Source: an uncultured Roseburia sp.
GTDB taxonomy: Bacteria; Bacillota; Clostridia; Lachnospirales; Lachnospiraceae
Direction: 5' to 3'
Length of the DNA stretch: 5,992 nucleotides
Assembly: GCA_910587865.1 (NCBI GenBank)
Contig: CAJUNX010000031.1
Location: 1 to 5,992, forward strand
Part shown: positions 1 through 4,220 of the stretch, piece after piece
Layout: each line of letters begins with the position of its first letter
Position numbering within the stretch: the stretch's first letter is position 1
Program-made: the position numbers and the translations under genes
The notes under the pieces: model-generated
Databases searched by the model: none
The model's input: the letters and a program-made list of their open reading frames with translations, nothing else
Told to the model about the DNA's origin: nothing

Positions 1-93
1 GACAAACTTCTCTTGCAGGCTCATGGACTCCCGCGGCGGTGCTTCTGTGGTTTTTGGCTGCGCTGCTGCAGCAGCCTTCGTACTTCCTGCCAT
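1..93 (-). CDS. Partial gene, N-terminal 31 codons only; possible phage recombination protein (ERF-like)
   Basis: Only the first 31 codons lie in the window; the gene runs off the left edge. The ATG at 93..91 has a strong GGAGG five bases upstream, and this site overlaps the TAA stop of the Gam-type gene, so the two are one transcription unit and probably coupled. The visible part is a low-complexity stretch rich in Ala, Thr and Pro (residues 1-22), followed by MSLQEKFV at residues 24-31, which looks like the start of a folded domain. Single-strand annealing proteins of the ERF family often begin with a similar MSL-x-EK segment and often lie beside Gam in Firmicutes prophages. That identification is inference from eight residues and neighbourhood and is weak. 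The internal ATG at 24..22 is an alternative start but has a poorer ribosome binding site. Confidence 0.6.
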   Translation of the reverse strand, partial: MAGSTKAAAAAQPKTTEAPPRESMSLQEKFV

Positions 94-103
94 GTCTACC
101 TCC

Positions 104-934
104 TTACACGTCCACCGAGAAGGTGTCCGGCTTCTCAATAATCTGCACGGCCTCGACGATCTCGCCGGTTTCCTTGTCCACGACGCTGCCGCCTATGATT
201 TCAAGCCGCTTTTTGAAGTCTCCCCACTTCGGTTTTTCCTCGGTTTTGATGAACTCCAGCTGCCCGGAGTCTTTGAGATACTGGACGAGCTGAGCGTCGT
301 CCTGCTTCATTTGGCTGCCACCGAATTTCCGGGTGAGCGTTCCAGACAGCAGCCGGTAGCTCTCTTTGGTCTTTGTGGCCTTGTGCGGCACCGTCTCGAA
401 GTATTCCGCGAGCTTCCCGGTGAGAAAACGGGTGCCGTTTTCGTAGCGGCGCTCAGCAGCGGCCAGCTTTTCCTCGATCTTCTGGATCTGGGCCTCTGCC
501 AGTTCCCGGATCCGGTCAAGCTCTGCCTTTTCCTCTGCGATTTTCCGGCAGGCCCAGTCTGCGCAGCCGTCGTCGGTGATCCTCCACGCCGGGCGCGGGC
601 CTTCGGTTTCTTCCTGAGTCCAGAGAGCGTCGTCCATTCCCTCCAGATCCTCCAGCGTAACAGAAGGAGCCGGAGCTTCGGGCTTTCCCAGCTGGGCCAG
701 TGCCTCCGCAGCTTCGGAGCTGCTCACGCCTCCTATGGCCTGCGCGTTTTCCTCGGTCATTTTCTGAATAATGGCATAGACGGCCTCTGTCTGCGTCATG
801 GTGGTGCTTGCTGCCAGCTTCTCAGCCTCAGCGAGCAGCTCGTCGGCCTTGTCCCCGGCCTTGTCCCTGAGTTCCTGAACGGCTGCCTCGTATTTTGTCG
901 CGATCTCCTTCGCTGCCTTAATTGCTTTCCCCAT
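104..934 (-). CDS. Gam-family host-nuclease inhibitor / DNA-end-binding protein
   Basis: Predicted 276-residue protein of the phage Mu Gam-like family. Members of that family bind double-stranded DNA ends in a Ku-like way and shield linear phage DNA from RecBCD/AddAB-type exonucleases in the cytoplasm. The recognisable core is residues 118-276. It has an ADW..RKIAEEKAEL start (125-139), a charged coiled coil (about 130-165), a TRFLTGKLAEYF helix (168-179), a KTKESYRLLSGTLTRKFGG segment (188-206), and a C-terminal KWGDFKKRLEI...VVDKETGEIVEAV block (236-263). Residues 1-117 are an extra Ala/Glu-rich, partly helical extension not normally part of the core, ending in an acidic linker. The ATG at 934 is preceded by AGGAAGGAG with nine bases of spacing. 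The start overlaps the upstream coiled-coil gene by 17 bp. The family call rests on recognised sequence pattern, not on a search. Confidence 0.82.
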   Translation of the reverse strand: MGKAIKAAKEIATKYEAAVQELRDKAGDKADELLAEAEKLAASTTMTQTEAVYAIIQKMTEENAQAIGGVSSSEAAEALAQLGKPEAPAPSVTLEDLEGMDDALWTQEETEGPRPAWRITDDGCADWACRKIAEEKAELDRIRELAEAQIQKIEEKLAAAERRYENGTRFLTGKLAEYFETVPHKATKTKESYRLLSGTLTRKFGGSQMKQDDAQLVQYLKDSGQLEFIKTEEKPKWGDFKKRLEIIGGSVVDKETGEIVEAVQIIEKPDTFSVDV

Positions 935-1190
935 GATCCTGCTCTCCTTCCTGATTGTTTAATGCTTCCCGGAGCTGCTGCCGGGTTTTCTGGTGTTCTT
1001 CGGTTTCTGCGGCCAGCTTGGCCTCCAGCTCTTTGAGTTCCTCGGTCTTTTTCTGGTAGTATGCGTACCACTCGTCTGAGCTCTTTTGCGCCTCGTCGCG
1101 CTGCCGTTCAGCTTCCACGACGCGGGCGGTCATTTCCGCGAGAAGCTCGGTCACGAGCCAGATCGGGTTCTTTTTGGTTTCTTCGCTCAC
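918..1190 (-). CDS. Small coiled-coil protein of unknown function
   Basis: A 90-residue protein that I do not recognise. After a short N-terminal segment (KNPIWLVTELLAEM, residues 7-20) nearly everything to residue 78 is Glu/Lys/Arg/Gln-rich with heptad-like spacing, so it should form a long helical coiled coil. The C-terminus (79-90) is polar and probably disordered. There is no signal peptide or membrane segment. It starts with GTG at 1190..1188, with AAGGAGG seven bases upstream. The GTG overlaps the TGA stop of the hydrolase gene as GTGA, a typical coupling arrangement. It overlaps the start of the Gam-type gene by 17 bp. Sandwiched between these genes it could be a scaffold or a partner of the coiled coil in the Gam-type protein, but that is only suggested by position. 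Confidence 0.8.
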   Translation of the reverse strand: MSEETKKNPIWLVTELLAEMTARVVEAERQRDEAQKSSDEWYAYYQKKTEELKELEAKLAAETEEHQKTRQQLREALNNQEGEQDHGESN

Positions 1191-1915
1191 TGTTCTGCCT
1201 CCTTAAAAAATTTGTGGTTGTTTATCGTCATAACGTACACCTGCGACTCGTGCCAGTTGCTCTCCACGAGATCCGGCGCGTAGAAGTAGCGGATCGGCTC
1301 ACTGGTGGCGACGTGTCCGAAGTCAAACACGGCCTCCACGGCCTCCAGAGCTTCGTCTGTGGGCTCTGGGCGTCTGGTGCTGTACTTGTACCGCTCCAGA
1401 GCCTCCGGCGGCCGGATCCCTTCGTCCTCGCACACTTGGAGTATGCACTGGGCCACGGCCACCTTGCCAGCGAAGGGCTCGCCCTCTGCCTCTGCGGTTA
1501 TCACCTGAGCGATCTCCAGTCTCTCGGCGTCTGTCATGGTGTAGCGCTTTTCGTAGCCTGCCTCTGCCGCCCATGCGTCCGTCAGGCGCTCCCAGTCTAC
1601 CGGGTGCCCTTCGCCGTCCGTGAATATGAACGTGCGGGCCTCTGGTGTCTTGCTGGCTGGTGTTGGCGTCGGCGTCTCTGGTATGCTTGCCACTGTTTCA
1701 CTTGTGCCGCTCAACGTGACGATCAGCCAGTGCAGCAGGAAGAAAACGAACAGAGCCACCAGTGCCAGCGCGAGTGCCTGCGGCCAGCTTCGCCGCTTGA
1801 AAAATTGGACGAAGCGGTGTAAAATAGGCGTGGGCTGTTTGCGTCTCTTGCGATAGCCCGCGGAGCGGTTTCTCGGTTGCGTCGGGGTCGCTCCGTTTTT
1901 TGTTTTCAGTATCAT
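1187..1915 (-). CDS. Membrane-anchored SleB/CwlJ-like cell wall hydrolase
   Basis: A 242-residue protein with three parts. Residues 1-44 are a strongly basic cytoplasmic tail. Residues 45-68 are one hydrophobic membrane segment. Residues 72-95 are a Thr/Pro linker (PETPTPTPASK). The rest is an outside domain resembling the Hydrolase_2 (SleB) family: ERLEIAQVITAEAEGEPFAG (131-150), then KVAVAQCILQ, and a C-terminal NNHKFF (232-237). In this family the Glu of the A-E-A-x-G-E motif is the likely catalytic residue, here E142. The family cleaves peptidoglycan glycan strands; members are known from spore germination and also from phages. The ATG at 1915 has GGAGG seven bases upstream and overlaps the previous TGA as ATGA. 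The same frame stays open upstream to 2371, but that part is a shadow of the sigma-like gene. No N-terminal cleavage site is evident, so it probably stays anchored. Confidence 0.8.
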   Translation of the reverse strand: MILKTKNGATPTQPRNRSAGYRKRRKQPTPILHRFVQFFKRRSWPQALALALVALFVFFLLHWLIVTLSGTSETVASIPETPTPTPASKTPEARTFIFTDGEGHPVDWERLTDAWAAEAGYEKRYTMTDAERLEIAQVITAEAEGEPFAGKVAVAQCILQVCEDEGIRPPEALERYKYSTRRPEPTDEALEAVEAVFDFGHVATSEPIRYFYAPDLVESNWHESQVYVMTINNHKFFKEAEQ

Positions 1916-2361
1916 GTCGTTGCCTCCAGTATTCTTAGTCCAGCCTCGGCCTGCCTCAGCTTGTACCTGCCGCGAGCGATCGCTGAGTCTGCCGCCCTTG
2001 CGGTGATCCTCAGAGCGTCGCCGATCTGGCTCCGGGTGTAGCCGTTTGATTTCAGCGTGAGGGTCTCCAGCTGGTGCTCTGTGAGCATTTCCAGCAGGGG
2101 AAGAAGAGAAGCGCACGCGGCGCTCATTTCCTCCTTGTTCTCCGTGAAGTCTGGCGTGCTGATTGTGTCGTATAGGGTGAGCCCGTCCTCTGTGAGAGGG
2201 GCGTCGAGGCTGAGGGGCTGGATCCTCCGGTGTTGTTTCTTTCTTTCGTTCGAGATCTCGGTGTCCATGGATCTGCCCGCTATGGTAGAGAAGGCGTAGA
2301 TCTGGAGCTCCGGGCGCTCGGTGTATTTCCTCACGGCCCGCAGGTAGCCGAACACGGCCAC
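1912..2361 (-). CDS. Sigma-70-like small regulatory protein, start uncertain (coding sequence reaches at least to 2457)
   Basis: From the GTG at 2361 the product is 149 residues. VFGYLRAVRKY (3-13) and the IYAFSTIAGRSM stretch (21-32) resemble sigma region 2, and residues 94-136 (LTEHQLETLTLKSNGYTRSQ onwards) form a region-4-like helix-turn-helix. Such proteins would bind core RNA polymerase and a promoter or act as DNA-binding activators. Homologous-looking sequence continues upstream in frame: LTQEQREFAAENHEIVLSYL starts at 2457, followed by RGKRLDASEWYD up to the GTG. The full product would be about 181 residues. However, the open frame back to the stop at 2583 holds no ATG, GTG or TTG, only CTG at 2457 and 2529. 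The GTG at 2361 does have GGAG (2374..2371) nine bases upstream. The stop overlaps the hydrolase ATG. Either a rare start, a remodelled N-terminus or a damaged gene would explain this. Confidence 0.75.
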   Translation of the reverse strand: MAVFGYLRAVRKYTERPELQIYAFSTIAGRSMDTEISNERKKQHRRIQPLSLDAPLTEDGLTLYDTISTPDFTENKEEMSAACASLLPLLEMLTEHQLETLTLKSNGYTRSQIGDALRITARAADSAIARGRYKLRQAEAGLRILEATT

Positions 2362-2425
2362 GTCGTACCACTCCGAAGCGTCCAGCCTTTTGCCCCGGAG
2401 GTATGAGAGGACGATCTCGTGGTTT

Positions 2426-2761
2426 TCAGCTGCGAACTCGCGCTGCTCTTGTGTCAGGGTGCTGCACGTTGTCGGTGTCCTCGTAGGGCTTCCACTCTTG
2501 TTCGCGCTCCAGAGCTTTCTCCAGTTCAGCGATCCGGGCCTCGTAGTCTTTGGCTGCCTTCTCGGCTGCGATCTGGGCGTTTACTTCCTGCATGTCGGCC
2601 TCGTGCTGGATCATTGTCGCGATCCCGTCCGCGTTCTTTTTGTACGCCTTGCAAAATGCGTCCTTGTCTCCGTCAAAATTCATGTAATATTTTTCGATAA
2701 TGGAATAAAGGGATAAAGTCGGTAAAAAGCCGGTTCTCTGTTCAAATTCTTCTCTCATCAT
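2426..2761 (-). CDS. Conserved-looking hypothetical protein, first gene of the leftward operon, possibly C-terminally truncated
   Basis: A 111-residue protein from the ATG at 2761..2759, which has AAAGGAG eleven bases upstream; a second ATG follows directly. The frame stays open up to 2803, but this would start inside the leader hairpin and lacks a ribosome binding site. The N-terminal part (EEFEQRTGFLPTLSLYSIIE, 4-23, then FDGDKDAFCKAY, 29-40) looks like a folded domain. I recall similar small proteins from Clostridia mobile elements, without a known function. Residues 58-90 form a charged helix leading to EWKPYED (89-95). In the relatives I recall, sequence continues well past KPYED with a further domain, whereas this one ends 16 residues later. 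It overlaps the sigma-like coding region by about 30 bp or more. No membrane segment or known catalytic motif is visible. Confidence 0.72.
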   Translation of the reverse strand: MMREEFEQRTGFLPTLSLYSIIEKYYMNFDGDKDAFCKAYKKNADGIATMIQHEADMQEVNAQIAAEKAAKDYEARIAELEKALEREQEWKPYEDTDNVQHPDTRAARVRS

Positions 2762-2782
2762 GGTGTTGTTTTCTCCTTTCGT

Positions 2783-2803
2783 GTGCCCACATTTTCTGGG
2801 CAC
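2783..2803 (-). promoter_or_regulatory. Perfect inverted repeat at the predicted 5' end of the leftward transcript
   Basis: GTGCCCA and TGGGCAC form a perfect 7-bp stem around a 7-base AT-rich loop. The predicted transcription start of the leftward promoter falls at about 2803, so the hairpin would begin at the first bases of the mRNA and end about 7 bases before the ribosome binding site. It could stabilise the mRNA 5' end or be a dyad operator next to +1. Confidence 0.5.
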
Positions 2804-2809
2804 GGTCTT

Positions 2810-2838
2810 AGTATAGCCTATGTTTTGTGGGCTGTCAA
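2810..2838 (-). promoter_or_regulatory. Leftward early promoter (sigma-A type)
   Basis: On the minus strand TTGACA (2838..2833) is followed after exactly 17 bp by TATACT (2815..2810), a near-consensus housekeeping promoter. It lies about 50 bp upstream of the first leftward start codon and should drive the whole operon down to the left edge. The spacer contains one of the 11-bp half-sites, so repressor bound there would block polymerase. Confidence 0.85.
2816..2826 (+). promoter_or_regulatory. Putative operator half-site 1 (GCCTATGTTTT)
   Basis: This 11-mer is the exact inverted partner of 2863-2873, with 36 bases between the arms. It sits in the spacer of the leftward promoter. The neighbouring XRE repressor is the obvious candidate binder; this is inference from position. 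Confidence 0.5.
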
Positions 2839-2862
2839 GCTGTTTTCACAATATTTTTATAA

Positions 2863-2873
2863 AAAACATAGGC
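2863..2873 (-). promoter_or_regulatory. Putative operator half-site 2 (GCCTATGTTTT on the minus strand)
   Basis: AAAACATAGGC on the plus strand is the perfect reverse complement of half-site 1. It lies between the two promoters, 7 bp upstream of the -35 of the repressor promoter and next to the AT-rich palindrome TTTTTATAAAAA (2854-2865). Confidence 0.5.
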
Positions 2874-2880
2874 AAAATTA

Positions 2881-2909
2881 TTGATTTCAGCGTGTCGCTA
2901 TGTTATATT
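2881..2909 (+). promoter_or_regulatory. Rightward promoter of the repressor gene
   Basis: TTGATT (2881-2886) and TATATT (2904-2909) are separated by 17 bp. The predicted start is near 2916, leaving a very short leader that begins almost at the ribosome binding site. The -10 overlaps a third half-site, which would allow the repressor to control its own transcription. Confidence 0.75.
2896..2906 (+). promoter_or_regulatory. Putative operator half-site 3 (CGCTATGTTAT)
   Basis: It matches half-site 1 at 8 of 11 positions, in the same orientation, and overlaps the -10 of the repressor promoter. Degeneracy at the autoregulatory site is common in phage switches; binding is inferred only. Confidence 0.4.
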
Positions 2910-2918
2910 AGTAGGCGG

Positions 2919-2926
2919 GGAGGTGA
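2919..2926 (+). promoter_or_regulatory. Ribosome binding site fixing the repressor start
   Basis: GGAGGTGA is four bases before the GTG at 2931. The frame is open upstream to an ATG at 2820, but that ATG lies upstream of the predicted transcription start near 2916, so the GTG is the supported start. Confidence 0.8.
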
Positions 2927-2930
2927 TAGC

Positions 2931-3296
2931 GTGGCAGACAGCCAGAGCGAAACACGCCTCAGAATTGCCGGACTTTTGAAGCAATACCGAGAGCGGGCGG
3001 GCCTCACAATACGCGAGGCTGGCAAGCTATTAGGAAAAAGCAATCAGACGGTGAGCGCATGGGAGCAGGGCAGAGGACAGCCGGACGCCGACATGTTCTT
3101 GAAGCTCTGCGAGGTCTACAATGTGGAGAGTGTGAGCGTTTTCTTCGGCGAAGCACCGCCGGATCCCGTTCTTTCTGTTGATGAACGGGAGCTCTTGGAG
3201 TCGTGGCGAGAAGCTACCGACGCCGCCAGAGAGTCGGCGCTCATGGTACTTAAAAGCAACAAGCGCCCGCTCGTGAAAAAAGGGAAGGCAATGTGA
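2931..3296 (+). CDS. XRE-family (CI/Cro-type) transcriptional repressor
   Basis: A 121-residue DNA-binding protein. The helix-turn-helix of the Cro/CI (XRE) type spans about residues 9-66: RIAGLLKQYRERAGLTIREA (11-30), then GKLLGKSNQTVSAWEQGRGQ (31-50) with the recognition helix around 38-46, and PDADMFLKLCEVYNV completing the five-helix bundle. The C-terminal part (81-110) is a helical, charged tail of the kind seen in short phage repressors. It has no LexA-type peptidase with Ser-Lys dyad, so SOS self-cleavage is not expected. It is divergently transcribed from the early operon and surrounded by matching half-sites, so it most likely keeps the leftward operon silent and controls its own promoter. 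The start is the GTG at 2931 with GGAGGTGA upstream. How it is inactivated is not visible; no ImmA-type protease gene lies in the window. Confidence 0.9.
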   Translation: MADSQSETRLRIAGLLKQYRERAGLTIREAGKLLGKSNQTVSAWEQGRGQPDADMFLKLCEVYNVESVSVFFGEAPPDPVLSVDERELLESWREATDAARESALMVLKSNKRPLVKKGKAM

Positions 3297-3330
3297 TCTG
3301 GGTTGACTTCACTCTCGGATCATAGGTGTG

Positions 3331-3367
3331 CCGGCGTTGCCCCTTCTGTTTGAGGGGGCAGCGCTGG
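3331..3367 (+). terminator. Strong hairpin after the repressor gene, weak or non-canonical terminator
   Basis: Bases 3331-3343 pair with 3355-3367 in a 13-bp stem (two G-U pairs) closed by an 11-base loop, 34 bp after the repressor stop. The following bases are TTATAGATAAA, not a run of T, so it is a poor intrinsic terminator. It may attenuate read-through into the next gene or protect the repressor mRNA 3' end. Confidence 0.4.
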
Positions 3368-3378
3368 TTATAGATAAA
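3350..3378 (+). promoter_or_regulatory. Weak candidate promoter for the 268-residue protein and recombinase genes
   Basis: TTGAGG (3350-3355) and GATAAA (3373-3378) match the consensus at 4 of 6 positions each with a 17-bp spacer. It overlaps the 3331-3367 hairpin. The pair could equally be read through from the repressor promoter. Low confidence. Confidence 0.2.
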
Positions 3379-3401
3379 AAATAAGCCCGCACGAGGCGGG
3401 C
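3373..3401 (-). terminator. Intrinsic terminator pointing left, against the rightward genes
   Basis: On the minus strand GCCCGC-CTCGT-GCGGGC (3401..3385) is followed directly by TTATTTTTTATC (3384..3373), the classic hairpin plus U-tract form. In the plus direction no T-run follows, so it should work leftward only. No leftward gene precedes it, so it would stop antisense transcripts before they enter the repressor gene. In plus-strand mRNA the same hairpin lies just before the ribosome binding site of the next gene. Confidence 0.55.
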
Positions 3402-3403
3402 AT

Positions 3404-3408
3404 GGAGG
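3404..3408 (+). promoter_or_regulatory. Ribosome binding site that favours the GTG start at 3414
   Basis: GGAGG lies five bases before the GTG at 3414. The in-frame ATG at 3402 has only a weak GAGG, held inside the hairpin at 3385-3401. The product from 3414 begins with the common GLFDKLFKK pattern. Confidence 0.6.
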
Positions 3409-3413
3409 TCATT

Positions 3414-4220
3414 GTGGGACTTTTTGACAAACTATTCAAGAAACGGCCGGATCCTGATCCGGTCAAAAAAGAAAAGCCAGCGGACACACCGCCGCCAGCT
3501 CCAGAGGCAAAAAAGAGGACATCATGGCTCGACGAGCTCGCAGATCCAGACAGTCCGGTGCATGAGAAGCTCAAAAAGCTGCCGGAGCCCCCGAAGGAAA
3601 AAACGGAGCCAGCGCAGCGGATCGAGGTCGCCGTCACCGTCCGGCATGAGTACAAAAAAGCGGAGCCGATCGGCGAGCTCTCTCACTTGGAGTTTGGAAA
3701 ACCGGCCGGAGCTCTTGGCTGCTTCCTGAATTATGAGCCGAGGGTGCTCAGTGGGCCCACGGAGCGGCAGCTTGCATACTTGAAGGATCTCGGCGTGTTT
3801 ATCCCGGACGGGATCACGAAGGACGACGCCTCGTGCATGATTAGCCGGGCGACGGGTGAGGACGATCTGGAGAGTCCGGGCCCTGAACTTGTGGCGCTGG
3901 CTGTCGGTCTTGGCGTCCGGTTCTCCGCTTTCATTGGGGCCGCCGGGCTACTCCGGCAGATTGTCAGCCAGACTGGAGAGCGGGATCGGGCAGCACTGTT
4001 TGGCTATGCCGTGCGCCAGAGTTTGCAGGGATCCAGCCTTGGCAATATGCTGGAGGATCCGGCCGCCGGTTCGTTTTACAATTTCGCGGATCAGGTAGTT
4101 GCGGATCCGGCGTTGCTGCGATCCCTTAACGGTAGGGAGCCAGCGGACTATATTCACCCGCACAAGGGGACAGCGATCTATAAGGCGGCCGCTGTTCTGT
4201 TTTCAGGGGGTGGGGCATAA
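3414..4220 (+). CDS. Uncharacterised protein coupled to the serine recombinase
   Basis: A 268-residue cytoplasmic protein that I cannot assign. Residues 1-10 (MGLFDKLFKK) form a short amphipathic start. Residues 11-70 are Pro/Lys/Glu-rich and probably disordered. Residues 114-150 contain GPTERQLAYLKDLGVFIPDG and TKDDASCMISRATG, a small helical motif (T-x-x-Q-x-x-Y-x-x-x-L-G ... T-K-x-x-A-S-x-x-I) that I recall from various phage and element proteins, often beside nucleic-acid-related domains. Residues 155-185 are hydrophobic but not clearly membrane spanning. The rest is mixed helical, ending in a small GGG tail. Its TAA shares its last base with the recombinase ATG (TAATG), so the two should be made together. 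It might be a recombination directionality factor or an accessory factor, but that is only suggested by the coupling, and it is larger than usual for such factors. Confidence 0.75.
   Translation: MGLFDKLFKKRPDPDPVKKEKPADTPPPAPEAKKRTSWLDELADPDSPVHEKLKKLPEPPKEKTEPAQRIEVAVTVRHEYKKAEPIGELSHLEFGKPAGALGCFLNYEPRVLSGPTERQLAYLKDLGVFIPDGITKDDASCMISRATGEDDLESPGPELVALAVGLGVRFSAFIGAAGLLRQIVSQTGERDRAALFGYAVRQSLQGSSLGNMLEDPAAGSFYNFADQVVADPALLRSLNGREPADYIHPHKGTAIYKAAAVLFSGGGA

Noticed and set aside
23..1036. Long plus-strand open frame across the Gam-type and coiled-coil genes
   Set aside because: It is antisense to well-supported genes that have ribosome binding sites and recognisable motifs. Its product is Leu/Phe/Cys-rich without a domain pattern, as expected for a GC-rich shadow frame.
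1061..1822. Plus-strand open frame opposite the hydrolase gene
   Set aside because: It lies opposite a gene with a membrane segment, linker and SleB-like motif, has no good ribosome binding site, and its product is Cys/Arg-rich and unstructured.
1916..2371. N-terminal extension of the hydrolase frame by 152 residues
   Set aside because: This part is the shadow of the sigma-like gene and is Arg/His-rich. The ATG at 1915 has GGAGG at the right distance and an ATGA overlap.
2820..2930. Upstream extension of the repressor to the ATG at 2820
   Set aside because: It would cover both promoters and the operator half-sites and begin before the predicted transcription start. The GTG at 2931 has a clear GGAGGTGA.
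3303..3327. TTGACT followed by CATAGG as a promoter or fourth operator
   Set aside because: The spacing to any -10-like sequence is wrong (13 bp or less), and only the 6-base CATAGG core of the half-site is shared.
3447..3462. Perfect inverted repeat CCGGATC-CT-GATCCGG
   Set aside because: It lies inside the Arg-Pro-Asp-Pro-Asp-Pro codons of the 268-residue protein and is explained by repeated GAT-CC codon pairs.
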